A DNA stretch of 64,000 bases, taken from NCBI RefSeq assembly GCF_042186555.1, contig NC_133333.1:223636757-223700756 (forward strand). The letters run 5' to 3'. The position numbers were made by a program, and so were the translations under genes. This stretch comes from Aquarana catesbeiana (taxonomy: Eukaryota > Chordata > Amphibia > Anura > Ranidae). The first letter of the stretch is position 1. Every line of letters begins with the position of its first letter. Below, in pieces: positions 42,135-52,978 of this stretch. Under the pieces are notes generated by a model that was not told where the DNA came from, searched no databases, and saw nothing but the letters and a program-made list of their open reading frames with translations.

Positions 42135-42680
42135 TTAAAGTGGTAGTATACTAATTTTTTTGACCTTTGTACCTACAGGTGGTAAGCCTATAATAAGGTT
42201 TGACAGGTGTGCAAATGCTACAACCTTCCCACATAACAGCTCAGCCATGACGAAGGACTAACGTCCGAAATACGTAGGCTGTTTTTACAGAGTTATACAT
42301 GTCTTTTCAATAACGGAAATATTTTTTGGATGTCATCCTGAGTGCCGACCATTTCTTATTTTATTAAAAGGCTTACCTGTAGGTACCGTGAGCATCTCCT
42401 AAACTTGTGGCGTTTAGGAGATATTCACACTGGATGCAACCAGTGACGTCACCGGCGCACGCTCTCTGAAGGTCCGTCATACCGTGCCAGACCTTCAGAG
42501 CTCTGTGCTGAAGCAGTGGCGTCATCGCGGCCCCTGCCACTCATACAGCTGGGGCCCACGAACCCAAAAGGAAGGGGAAGGAGGGGGAAAATGGAAGTTC
42601 TGTGAGCGGTGACATCGCACCACTGAAGGTCTTGCAGGGGATTTTTTTTTGTAAATGCCAAGGTTTACTAACACTTTTAA
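42135..42680. mobile_element. TTAA MITE with serial hairpins, second copy
   Basis: The ends ttaaagtggtagtatac and, inverted, ctaacacttttaa carry TTAA at both borders. Hairpin partners acctacaggtggtaagcct and aggcttacctgtaggtacc correspond to those at 37013-37052 but are pushed apart by an inserted segment (about 42200-42366). The stem atctcctaaac/gtttaggagat is shared. A further stem, tctgaaggt.../accttcaga, replaces the third stem of the other copy. Confidence 0.75.
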
Positions 42681-43257
42681 GTGGTAGTAAAGTCCAGTCC
42701 AAAATAAAAAAAAAGTCGGTTCCCCTGCAGGTTCAAGTCACCACACGGTTTATGCACAGCATACTAGCACATTATGACAGACTTACCTGCAAATTGAGTC
42801 CTCCAGTTGAGCGCAGTCACGGCTCCCTCGGTGCTTCCATCTTCCCCTGGTGTTCCTTCTAGGTTTCCTATCTTTGGTTTCTTGAGTGGCCGGGCTGTGG
42901 CAACATCACTCCTGCACATGCGCACGGGAGTTGCGTCGCTGGAGCACACAGAGCGGGCTGTAAATGAGATCTGAGCTGTGCATGTGCAGCTCAGATCATA
43001 TTATCCGCTGACAGGCAGGGGGGATGTTTATGACAGAAGAGACCTATAGAGCAGGGGTCTCAAACTGGTGGCCCTCCAGCTGTTGCGAAACTAAAAATCC
43101 CATCATGCCTCTGCCTGTAGAAGTCATGCTTGTAACGGTCAGCCTTGCAATGCCTCATGGGACTTGTAGTTTTGTAACAGCTGGAGGGCTGTCAGTTTGA
43201 GACCTCTGCTCTAGAGGGTCTCTTCTGCTATAATAAAAACCCTTGGCTACCACTTTA
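42677..43257. mobile_element. TTAA-type MITE split by a hAT MITE
   Basis: It starts ttaagtggtagtaaagtcca, sharing the TTAA of the previous element, and ends ccttggctaccacttta-c with a decayed TTAA. Arms include gacagaagagacc and ggtctcttctgc on either side of the nested MITE at 43052-43208. It is non-coding. Confidence 0.7.
43052..43208. mobile_element. hAT-like palindromic MITE, nested
   Basis: The termini caggggtctcaaactggtgg and, inverted, gtcagtttgagacctctg enclose the cctccagctgttgc motif. The target duplication is ctatagag against ctctagag, 7 of 8. Confidence 0.85.
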
Positions 43258-44364
43258 CATTATAGGTTGTTCATGGACCGCTCTTACCTGGAAACATCGG
43301 AACCCCATGACTTGGAGGTCCACATACGTTTGGCCATATATCGGAGGTGTGATGGTCAGGTGTCCAGAAACCTTTTGCCATGTTGTGTATTTTTGGAGAA
43401 TGTGGTGGGAAACTGTCTAGTGTTTGCTCACAGCTGGTGTCCTTGGTGTATATGTGTGAGTATATCATTACTTACAGGGATGTATAGCTTTGGATGGACT
43501 TTGGAAGAGTAAATACTGTCTGTCCACAACCTCACCCTCATTCCCTGCCCTTTCTAGGACAAGTAAATGATGGGAGTAGTTGTCACTGGGACATGAAGAT
43601 ACGGACACTGTACTGTTAGGTATTTTTTATGGTGTTGTTTGGTGTTCGCCTTTAAATGTGGCACTAGTGACTGTCTTCTGTGTTCCATTCATCAAATACC
43701 AAGCGGTTGTTACTGCTCATTGTGGAAATGACCTTTTCTGGTTAGATAAGACCCATTGCACCATTCCAAGTTTTTAACTTCCACTTGCTAATCCTAATCT
43801 TTTAATTTTGTTATGTCTTTCAGTACCCGCAGTCCTTTTTTTTTTTTTTTTTTGGTCGAGTAAGAGGAACACAAATTTACATTTCTATTTAATTTTCTTT
43901 GACCTTCTCTTGCTGAGCTTGTGCGGCTGTCGGACTGCACTGTCACATCTCCAATGCTGTCTCGGGGATGATCTGTGAGATTTTAGCATGCTTCTGATTA
44001 ATACCTGTGTCTGTACTACCCCAAGGCTCCCTACTTATTATGTTGTGCGTCCATTGCTAGGGCTTAATTTGTGACTGTCAGCCTTGTCTGCATAATAGCT
44101 GCTTTTTTGTGTGGATGGACCATTATTCAGCATCGGTCACAGTGTCTTTGTCTGCCTTTTTAATTGGGAGGCGGAAAGAAAAAGCCACGTCTGGTTGGCG
44201 TTCTCGGTTTTTTTCCCCTGCATAATGTCCGGTTTCTGTAACATAGGTAGGTACATGTTAGGTCAGCTGAAGAAGTGCCATTAAAGGCAGACTGCGTTCT
44301 AAGCCAGTCAAACTTTTTTTTTCTTTTTTAATTTTTATTTTATTTTAAGATAGGTGGGAAGGGT
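43258..44364. other. Non-coding, single-copy; conserved-element candidate
   Basis: No transposon ends are visible except a T tract at 43837-43853. Positions 43880-44270 have balanced composition and homeodomain/SOX-like words such as tctgattaat (43992-44001) and cattattcag. The frames are short and lack domains. The conservation claim is inference and needs alignment. Confidence 0.3.
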
Positions 44365-44520
44365 ATGGGTGCGCCATCTGTGGCCCTCCAGCTGCAGCGG
44401 AACTACAAGTCCCATGAGACATTGCAAGGCTGACAGTTACAAGCATGACTCCCACAGGCAGAGGCATGATGGAACTTGTAGTTCAAAACAGCTGGAGGAC
44501 CATAGGCTGTGCACCCATGG
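44365..44520. mobile_element. hAT-like palindromic MITE
   Basis: The termini atgggtgcgccatctgtgg and, inverted, aggctgtgcacccat enclose tggccctccagctgcagcgg and cttgtagttcaaaacagctg. The flanking duplication is not clear. Confidence 0.7.
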
Positions 44521-44689
44521 TTAGAACCTCTGCCATGTGTTTATTGCTGGGGAAGGATATATAACGAGTGCTTTATGCAGAAAGACTCAAGATTAAAAAC
44601 GTTTATTCTGATAAGAAGTTTAAGTCCTATTAAGTCCTGTCTTCAGATTTACCAAAACCATATAATATGAGGTCAAACCTTAACGGCTA

Positions 44690-46119
44690 GTTTACACTTG
44701 CTTAAAAACATGGTTTCGGACACGCTTTGTTAAAGCTCTCTGAACGCCAGTCAAAGCTCCTGTCACTAAATAAAATGGTTAGCTTACAATCCTGTATACA
44801 CCTGCTTTTGCTTGGTGCCATGATGAGGCTTCGTGGGGCTTTGATGAGGTTTTGGTGGGCTTCATAGTTACATAGTAGGTGAGGTTGAAAAAAGACACAA
44901 GTCCATCAAGTCCAACCTATGTGTGTGATTATATGTCAGTATTTCATTACATATCCCTGTATGTTGTGGTCATTCAGGTGATTATCTAATAGTTTCTTGA
45001 AACTATCGATGCTCCCCGCTGAGACCACCGCCTGTGGAAGGGAATTCCACATCCTTGCCGCTCTTACAGTAAAGAACCCTCTACATACTTTAAGGTTACA
45101 CCTCCTTTCTTTTAATTTTAATGAGTGGCCGCGAGTCTTGTTAAACTCCCTTGGGCAAAAAAGTTTTATCCCTATTGTGGGGTCTGTATTATGGTATTTT
45201 GTAAATTGAAATCATATCCCCTCTCAAGCGTCTCTTCTCCAGAGAGAATAAGTTCAGTGCTCGCAACCTTTCCTCATAACTAATATCCTCCAGACCCTTT
45301 ATTAGCTTTGTTGCCCTTCTTTGTACTCGCTCCATTTCCACTACATCCTTCCTGAGGACTGGTGCCCAGAACTGGACATCATACTCTAGGTGCGGCTGGA
45401 CCAGAGTCTTGTAGAGTGGGAGAATTATCGTTTTATATCTGGAGTTGATCCCACTTTTTAATGCCGATATTCTGTTTGCTTTGTTAGCAGCAGCTTGGCA
45501 TCGCATGCCATTGCTGAGCCTATCATCTACTAGGACCCCCAGGTCCTTTTCCATCCTAGATTCCCCCAGAGGTTCTCCCCCCAGTGTATAGATTGCACTC
45601 ATATTTTTGCCACCCAAATGCATTATTTTACATTTTTCTACAATAAACCTCATTTGCCATGTAGTTCCCCACCCCATTAATTTGTTTAGATCTTTTTGCA
45701 AGGTTTCCGCATCCTGCGGAGAAGTTATTGCTCTGCTTAGCTTAGTATCGTCCGCAAATACAGAGATTGAACGGTTTATCCCATCCTCCAGGTCGTTTAT
45801 GAACAAATTAAATAGGATTGGTCCCAGCACAGAACCCTGGGGAACCCCACTACCCACCCCTGACCATTCTGAGTACTCCCCATTTATCACCATCCTTCAG
45901 TGGGGCTTCGAGCGAGCTTTGCTATAGACTTCTATGGAGGCTTTGAAGACACTTTGAAGCACCGCTAAAGCTACATGGGGTATAATTTTTGAAGCGAAGC
46001 AAAAGCAAGGTGTAGACAGGACTCTAAGCTAACCATTTTATTTAGTGACAGCGTTCAGAGAGCTTTAACAAAGCCCATCCGAAGCCTTGTTTTTGAAGCA
46101 AGTGTAAACTAGCCGTTAA
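44690..46119. mobile_element. TTAA MITE split by a LINE
   Basis: The ends ttaacggctagtttacactt and, inverted, aagtgtaaactagccgttaa are a perfect 20-bp pair including TTAA. Inner arms match as well, for example aagctctctgaacgcc with gcgttcagagagcttt, and tcactaaataaaatggttag with its complement. The LINE at 44864-45899 sits near the centre. It is non-coding apart from that insertion. Confidence 0.9.
44864..45899 (-). pseudogene. CR1/L2-type LINE, 5'-truncated
   Basis: The minus strand 45893-45189 encodes 234 residues of reverse transcriptase palm and thumb. It has GVPQGSVLGPILFNLFINDL near residues 17-36 and the catalytic FADDTKL at about residues 47-53, followed by LGVLVDD and the YKTIILPLYKTLVQPHLEY region. 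Then a frameshift near 45190-45200 leads to the C-terminal LKERRCNLKVCREFFTVRAA and WNSLPQAVVSAGSIDSFKK. The 3' end carries ttggacttgatggacttgtg on that strand. Flanking gtgggcttc and gtggggcttc are a probable target duplication. The endonuclease and the fingers domain are absent. Confidence 0.85.
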
Positions 46120-46434
46120 TGTGTGATTGAAGCCGAAGCAAGTGTAAATGAGCCCTAAGACCCCTTTCACACTGTGCCGTCGGCGGTAAAGCGGCGCTAT
46201 CTCATTGGCCCTCATAAGAGGGCCAATGAGAGCTGCAGAGCTGGAGGTGTGCCTCTGTGTAAATCCAGGAAGTGAACAGGCAGCAGCTTCAGCTGCCCAC
46301 AGTTAAAATTGGTTAGAGCCAAACTCAGTGGAGGGAGATTTCTGCGGCAAGTACAGAAATCACAGTATATATAAAATAATATCCATAGTGGTTGGAGGGA
46401 AGCTTCAGAATGGCAAAGAGGTTTTTATTACAAA
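46120..46434. repeat. MITE fragments
   Basis: Near 46159 acccctttcacactgtgccg with gtcggcggtaaagcggcgct matches the left end of 13832-14053, but no right end is seen. The remainder is unassigned. Confidence 0.45.
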
Positions 46435-46769
46435 CATAGGTGTGCACAGCTTATTTCATTAGGGTGTGCACCTTAAAGCTCAAACACATATGTGTGTGTG
46501 TGTGCATGTGTATATATACTGACGGGGTCAGTAGAGCAGTGGACAGTGTCAGTAGGGCAGGGATTGGTGTCAATAGGGCAGTGGATGGTGTCAGTAGTTT
46601 TTATTTTTATCATTTAAAAATAAAATTATTAGTTTAATTTACAAATTTTTTAGGAGCCCCGTTAGGGTGCTTTGGTGAAATATCAGGGGTTTAAATGGGG
46701 AATCTGCACCACGCAGGGTGATTAGGGTGTGCCCAGTCACACCTGGCACACCCTGTGCGCACACCTATG
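46435..46769. mobile_element. hAT-like MITE
   Basis: The termini are cataggtgtgcacagc and, inverted, gtgcgcacacctatg. An exact 8-bp duplication, attacaaa, flanks it (46427-46434, 46770-46777). The interior has a TG run and a short degenerate tandem of gtcagtagagcagtgga words (about 46526-46600). It is non-coding. Confidence 0.9.
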
Positions 46770-46961
46770 ATTACAAATTATGCGAGCAGACTGCAGTTCC
46801 TCTTTAACATTATATTGACACCCGCAGTGCTTCGCAGAGTGCAGTGTGAACCTAGCCTTAGTGTCCCTCCCAGCCAGTGTCTGTTAGCGTCAGATTGCGC
46901 ACAACACTATAACAGTCACACTATAAGTATACATTACCTGTATAGTGTCTCTGTCTAGGCT

Positions 46962-47423
46962 TTGAAGCGGAAATGCACCCTAAAAAAAAAATTAAAAAAA
47001 AAAACATAAAAATGCTCCTAAAAATCTGAAAAAAAAATTTTTTTTTTTACTTACCAGAAACTGCTGTTGCTAGGCAGATCGTTCTAATCTGCCATTTCCT
47101 ACTCCGCGGTGATCTTCATTCTTCTCCTCCTCGTGTTGTCTTCTGGGGAATGGGGTGCGCTGTGTTCTCGGAACTGTGTGTGTCCCACAACACAGCGCGC
47201 CCCATTCACAAAGCGCCGCGCAACAGGAAACGGGCAGTGAAGCCGCAAGGCTCCACTGCCTGTTTCCCTTAGTTCGAATGGCGGCGCCAGGACCCAATCC
47301 GATGGACGGCTGACATCGCGGGCACCCTGGACAGGTAAGTGTGCTTATTAAAAGTCAGTAGCTACAGTGTTTGTAGCTGCTGACTTTTAAAAGAAAAAAT
47401 TTTCAGCTGGACCTCCTCTTTAA
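46962..47423. mobile_element. TTAA-flanked MITE, copy 2
   Basis: The left end ttgaagcggaaatgcaccct has a decayed TTAA; the right end gctggacctcctctttaa is intact. Landmarks gaaactgctgttgctaggca, tgtttcccttagttcgaatg and ggacaggtaagtgtgcttat align with 16906-17754 and show that 17220-17607 is an insertion there. It is non-coding. Confidence 0.8.
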
Positions 47424-48150
47424 GGCACAAGAGGGACCTTAGCAAAAGTAATACTTGTGCACCCAGAGGACATTTGTTATAGGGTAAAATAGCTTTTTAC
47501 CAAATTGGTTTGATTGAAATGTGCCAATGTGTGTGACAGCTAGGTGAGTAGCCACACAAAATTAAAATATCTGTCTTTAGTTTTGAATTTGCCCTTTAAA
47601 CAATGCTTTCCGTGAGGAGTGACCCTTTTAATTGTTCATGCTGCCCGAGGGAGTTGCGGACGACGGCATTGATTGGAAAATGCAATATGTATTGCCCTCC
47701 TGCACTCTCTCACGATTATATCTCCCTAGAGGAGCGCATCAATTTCTATCCAGAGTCCAGGCTGGAGCTGCCATGCAGTCATGCCCTCCTCTGCAATATA
47801 CCCGCTACAGAGTCTAGTCAGCAGAGCAGGACCGGAGAGAGACTGGAGAAATATTATACACTGAAAACATTCAGCCAGCGCCACATAAAGCTCATTATGA
47901 AACCTCTTTCAAATTGGCTGTGGATGTGTAGGGCGTCAGGTTCACTTAAGCTATGGGCGGCCCTGACCCTTAATTGCCAGAAAGACCTATAACTTGTCAT
48001 TAGGCGGCTTTGATGTGCAGAATATTTTGTGCTGTCGCCTGTGGGCACTGCCGAAATTCTCTGCATGAAAAATATGGGGGGGGGGGGGGGGGGCGACCTC
48101 ACTTTGGGCCCTGGTGTGCAAAAAACAGGGGATCTGTACTCTAAAGAATA
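47424..48150. other. Non-coding, single-copy; conserved-element candidate
   Basis: Positions 47590-48050 have no repeat features, balanced composition and words such as cacataaagctcattatg and gaaatattatacactgaaaa. A 129-codon frame (47603-47992) crosses it, but I see no domain and no splice sites matching kazrin phase. A G run lies at 48076-48092. It resembles a conserved intronic element, unproven. Confidence 0.35.
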
Positions 48151-48969
48151 CAGCATCTCACAAAAGTGAGTACACCCCTCACATTTTTGTAAATACTTTA
48201 TCTTTTCATGTGACAACACTGAAGAAATGACACTTTGCTACAATGTAAAGTAGTGAGTGTACAGCTTGTATAACAGTGTAAATTTGCTGTCCCCTCAAAA
48301 TAACTCAACACACAGCTATTAATGTCTAAACAGCTGGCAACAAAAGTGAGTACACCCCTAAGTGAAAATGTCCAAATTGGGCCCAAAGTGTCAATATTTT
48401 GTGTGGCCACCATTATTTTCCAGCACTGCCTTAACTCTCTTGGGCATGGAGTTCACCAGAGCTTCACAGGTTGCCACTGGAGTCCTCTTCCACTCCTCCA
48501 TGATGACATCACAGAGCTGTTTGATGTTAGAGACCTTGTGCTCCTCCACCTTCCGTTTGAGGATGCCCCACAGATGTTCAATAGGGTTTAGGTCTGGAGA
48601 CATGCTTGGCCAGTCCATCACCTTTACCCTCAGCTTCTTTAGCAAGGCAGTGGTCGTCTTGGAGGTGTGTTTGAGGTCGTTATGTTGGAATACTGCCCTG
48701 TGGCCCAGTCTCTGAAGGGAGGGGATCATGCTCTGCTTCAGTATGTCACAGTACATGTTGGCATTCATGGTTCCCTCAATGAACTGTACCTCCCCAGTGG
48801 CGGTGCTTTGTCAAATTAGGTGACGTCATAATTTTGTAACGGAAGTGACACCCAGCACTCCTCCATAGTAAGGATACAGTGAGCAGGCAGCAAGCGGACA
48901 CCTTGTTACTCCCACCGGAGTTTTACATTTTACACTTATTTGTAACAGTAAAGTGAGTGTGTATATGTA

Positions 48970-49001
<32 letters not shown>

Positions 49002-49406
49002 GTGAAATACAGTACTTAGAACTCCGTCTGACTGTTTAGATGTTAAATTTTAAAAGCAGCGGCAAGCCTGCTGATCTCACAGGTTTGCTAATCTGACAAA
49101 ATATTATTGCTTTTTAAATTCAACATCTAAACAGTCAGACGGAGTTCTAAGTACTGTATTTCACTATATAAACTCACTTTACTGTTAAAAATAAGTGTAA
49201 AATGCAAAACTCCGGTTGGTGTAACAAGATGTCCGCTTGCCGTCTGCTCACTGTATCCTTACTGTGGAGGAGTGCAGGGGTGTAGCAAGATGGCGCCGAC
49301 GAAGCGTCACTTTTTCGTTACAAATTCTCATGGGTCGCCCAATCTGATGAAACACCCGGCAGCACTCATGCAGCCCCAGACCATGACACTCCCACCACCG
49401 TGCTTG
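48151..49406 (-). mobile_element. Tc1-like element split by a fold-back element
   Basis: The left terminus cagcatctcacaaaagtgag follows a TA. The minus strand 48768-48391 encodes the C-terminal transposase third with FQHNDLKHTSK, SPDLNPIEHLWGILKRKVEE and a normal end VLENNGGHTKY. At 48804 a fold-back element interrupts. After 49354 the Tc1 text resumes (cagcactcatgcagcccca) for about 50 bases, then ends. The D2 position reads Asn as in 33104-34880. It is non-functional. Confidence 0.85.
48804..49354. mobile_element. Fold-back element with TG...CA ends, copy 2
   Basis: The termini are tgctttgtcaaattaggtga and, inverted, cgcccaatctgatgaaaca. The arms of about 250 bp include cactgtatccttactgtgga and gaactccgtctgactgttta with their complements. 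The left arm has gained a TG/TA microsatellite (about 48957-49000). The uninterrupted Tc1 sister reads gccgg at the target; here ggcgg precedes and cccgg follows, consistent with a 4-5-bp duplication. It is non-coding. Confidence 0.75.
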
Positions 49407-49790
49407 CTGCATTCATTCATTTCTTTGGCCAGAAAAAATGTATTCTGGCCATTGAAATTCGTTACTGCGCAATGCTAGTTTGTAGGCGCGTTTAGCAGCG
49501 TCAGGCGTTTTTTCTGCCCAAACTCTACTGCTCTTTGATGCACTGGAAGTGGGATTTTTTTTCTTGCCTCTAAAAGCCCTTGCCACTAAATGGCACTAAA
49601 AGCCTGTGCAGGAGCATTTAGACGAAGAAGAATCAAAACATCTGACCCCCCCCCCAGAAGCAGCTGTAAAAATGTCCAGTGAGCATGAGGCCTAAGGCAA
49701 TCAGAGGGCAGAGGTCCGCTTACAGGGTTATGAAAAAACTGCCTATGCAGGTAGGGTGCACCAACATTGACTAATGCCCTTGCTATAAGT
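49407..49790. repeat. MITE-related fragments
   Basis: About 49480-49692 contains cgtttagcagcgtcaggcgt and gtgagcatgaggcctaa, resembling the element at 2508-2940. A C run is at 49646-49655. No gene is supported. Confidence 0.45.
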
Positions 49791-50126
49791 GTAGGCCATT
49801 TACATACCACTTAAAGCCTGGCTGAGAAACTCCCTGAGATGGTGTCATCCCATCATGCCTTGTTACTAAGACCCTCCCTGATTGAAGAGCCCTTGCATGT
49901 GTCGTCCCTCCCCCATTGCAGTAGCGCCGAGCTCATCGATGCTGAGAGAAGATAATGGAGCACACGTGCGGGGGGGATGGTGGAGAGCTCACTCCTGTGA
50001 TGGTGGGGGTGAGTGAAAATGGCTGAAAGCATTTTAACTATATCCTAGCAACAAGGCGGGATGGGTTGATACCATCTCTGGGAAGTTTTTAGCCAGGCTT
50101 CAGGAGGTATGTAAATGCCTACATGT
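49791..50126. mobile_element. Palindromic MITE
   Basis: The left arm gtaggccatttacataccac with agcctggctgagaaactccc is matched in reverse by ggcttcaggaggtatgtaaa and gggaagtttttagccaggct. The arms are about 80 bp and the loop about 170 bp. The target duplication is not clear. It is non-coding. Confidence 0.7.
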
Positions 50127-51072
50127 ATAGTAGAGGTATTATTCAACTTTAGTCAGAGCTGCACAGTTTATCTGCAGACACCCTTTACCTACATAGGTCA
50201 TTTCTTAGTAAAGAGGAACTAAACCTTTAATTTCCGGGCCTGTCAACTGTCTTGAGATTACAGGTGATCTCTCAGCTCCTAAGTCTATAATGTGTAAAGT
50301 CAAACAATTGACAGGCAATCAGATTGCATGTGACTTTTGACCCTTTGATACTTTAGGACGGGTAATCTGCAATATAAGTAGCTCTAAATTGCAACTTTCT
50401 TTGATTAATGGTGGTGACTATGGGAGAAAGCGTCGTCATGAAATGTACCTGAATAAATACCTGAATATTGCTTAATTTCAACCTCTTGTAATCCCGTGCA
50501 AAGCATTCAGACTGGGAAAGTGATGGGAAAGCCTGGGAGCCAATCGGGTGTCCTGAATTCACATGTACTGTTAAGGAATATGCAGACATGAGGAGAGAGC
50601 AGAGGGATGACCTCCTCAAACTGTTGCTGCTCCTTTACTGCCCAATGGATAGGAGTGTGTGGATCCAAGTCCAACCCACCTGAACAAACCTGCCAGGAAG
50701 CTGTCATCTGTACTGGGCCAAATATCTGGGCAAGGACATTTCTGGCTATGTGTGGCCTAGTAGAGTGATGGCTTCCTGGGGGCTTGTTCCGGTGGGTTTG
50801 AACTAGGATCTGAACACGCCTGAACCAAGCTTATCCCACCTGTCCAATCACAGGTTGGGGGGGGAAGGAGGTGACCCGGCTCTGTTGCGTTCTTCGCCCA
50901 AGAACTGTAGCTGCTGACTTTAAATAAAAGAACATTCACCTGTCCAGGGATCCATGTGATTCTGATGCAGTACAGGGACCGCATAGAAATAGCTGCAAAT
51001 TCCGCACTGCATCAGTGTGAACCGGGCCTTAGGGTGAAGTGCTGCTTTAACTGCAGTAGTCATACACTTTGA
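50127..51072. other. Non-coding, mostly unique
   Basis: Around 50905-50950 the words gtagctgctgactttaaata and cacctgtccagggatc are a fragment of the TTAA MITE family of 16906. Otherwise no ends or exons are recognised, and the short frames have no domain. Confidence 0.4.
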
Positions 51073-52081
51073 TGCCTGCCTTTACACGCACATGAACTTT
51101 AATGGCATCCCAGTCTTAATCCATAGGGTTCAATATTGAGTTGGCCCACCCTTTGCAGCTATAACAGCTTCAACTCTTCTGGGATGGCTGTCCATAAGGT
51201 TTAGGAGTGTGTCTATGGCAATATTTGACCATTCTTCCAGAAGCATATTTGTGAGGTCAGGCACTGATGTTGTACAAGATGTCCTGGCTCACAGTCTCCA
51301 CTCTAATTCATCGCAAAGGTGTTCTATCGGGTTGAGGTCAAGCCAAGGTCAAGGTTTAGGAGTGTGTCTATGGGATTGTTTGACCATTCTTCCAGTATGT
51401 GTTAGGTCAGGCACTGATATTGGACTAAAAGGCCTGGCTCGCAGTCTCCGCTCTAATTCATTCCAAAGGTGTTCTATCGGCCTGTCAAGTTCCTCCACCC
51501 CAAACTTACTCATCCATGTATTTATGGACCTTGCTTTGTGCACTGGTCCAAATCATTTGGTGGAGGGGGGATTATGGTGTGGGGTTGTTTTTCAGGGGTT
51601 GGGCTTGGCCCCTTAGTTCCAGTGAAAGGAACTCTTAAGGCGTCAGCATACCAAGACATTTTGGACAATTTCATGCTTCCAACTTTGTGGGAACAGTTTG
51701 GGGATGGCCCTTCCTGTTCCAACATGACTGCTCACCAGTGCACAAAGCAAGGTTCATAGAGACATGGATGAGCGAGTTTGGGGTGGAGGAACTTGACTGG
51801 CCGATAGAACACCTTTGGAATGAATTAGAGCGGAGACTGCGAGCCAGGCCTTTTAGTTCAATATCAGTGCCTGACTTTACACATGCGTTACTGGAAGAAT
51901 GGTCAAACATTCCCATAGACACACTCCTAAACCTTGTGGAGAACCTTCCCAGAAGAATTGAAGCTGTTATAGCTGCAAAGGGTGGGCCAACTCAATATTG
52001 AACCCTACGGACTAAGGCTGGGATGCCATTAAAGTTCATGTGCGTGTAAAGGCAGGTGTCCTAATACTTTTGACAATATAG
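51073..52081. mobile_element. Tc1-like fold-back element, copy C
   Basis: The left arm (to about 51547) runs antisense to the transposase C-terminus and contains an internal direct duplication (about 51196-51333 and 51355-51481). After ccaaatcatttgg at 51548-51560 the sequence runs in sense: GGGGIMVWGCFSGVGLGPLV, LPTLWEQFGDGP, ETWMSEFGVEELDWP, IEHLWNELERRLRA and the natural end VIAAKGGPTQY. The usual SPDLNP before IEHLW is deleted. The right terminus tcctaatacttttgacaata is intact and the left one is lost. It is copy A read in the opposite direction. Confidence 0.85.
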
Positions 52082-52821
52082 GGCAGGGCAACAGGCTGGC
52101 TCTGTTGTCTGACAGGGCTATGTAAATCTCAGGGCTGGATGGACAGAAATACAAATCCTTTGCAATCAAAGACAAAGCCTACAAGCTGTGCATTTCATGT
52201 GTTTTTATTTGTCTACCTTGAGTTCAGCTTTTACTTGCACCAGCCAGGCAACTGGCATTCTCAGGAGGAGGTCTGCATTGTCAGTTTTTCTCCTGGTCCA
52301 GGCTTGTTAGTATTTTCATTGTCCTATTTTTAGAGCTTCCTCCTGACCATGTCCAGAAGAAATGCCTGGCTTGTCACACGGCAGCTCTGAATTCTCTAAT
52401 CACTTTCCTGTATCTATTTATAAAATGGATAATTACAGTTTGCAGACTGAACCGCTCTCACTTCTCGCACTTTTTTTTTTTTTTTTTCTCCATCATCATT
52501 CTGTTTTCTTTATAATCCTCTCGGATTGTTATTTGTACAAAGCCTCGAATCACAGAGAAGTAATTGGCCAATAATTTATGATGAGTGTACACAAATGTAA
52601 CATTAACCATCCAAACAGGTTCTGCTCAGACAGGAAGCCGGTAGATGCTTAGGACATTGTCCCGCATCAGCAAAGGATTTTGGGTAATGGCATGGTGCCA
52701 GCGGGGTTTAGAGTCTGACTCTTTGGTGTGAGAAATTTAAAGGGCCAGCAAAGTAAAGACATAATTTAAAGGGCCAGTCCACAGGAAAATTATATTATAG
52801 TTTTTTTGGTAGATTCCACAG
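52082..52821. other. Non-coding, mostly unique
   Basis: No element ends are recognised. A T tract is at 52471-52487. About 52590-52740 looks single-copy. Confidence 0.35.
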
Positions 52822-52978
52822 CAGCCATTCTCAACCAGGGTTCCATGGAATTCTAGGGTTCCTCCAGAAGTTGCTTGGTGGTTTTCTTGAGCCGTGGTTG
52901 ACTTCTCATCCCGTGGTGACTGTATAGTTCCAGGCGAAATGCCACTTGGCAGGGCCAGTAACAACACCAGTGATCTTT

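Noticed and set aside
45607..45927. 106-codon + strand frame
   Set aside because: It is antisense to the LINE reverse transcriptase on the minus strand.
47603..47992. 129-codon frame in a single-copy region
   Set aside because: No recognisable domain and no acceptor or donor in kazrin phase; the region fits a non-coding element better.
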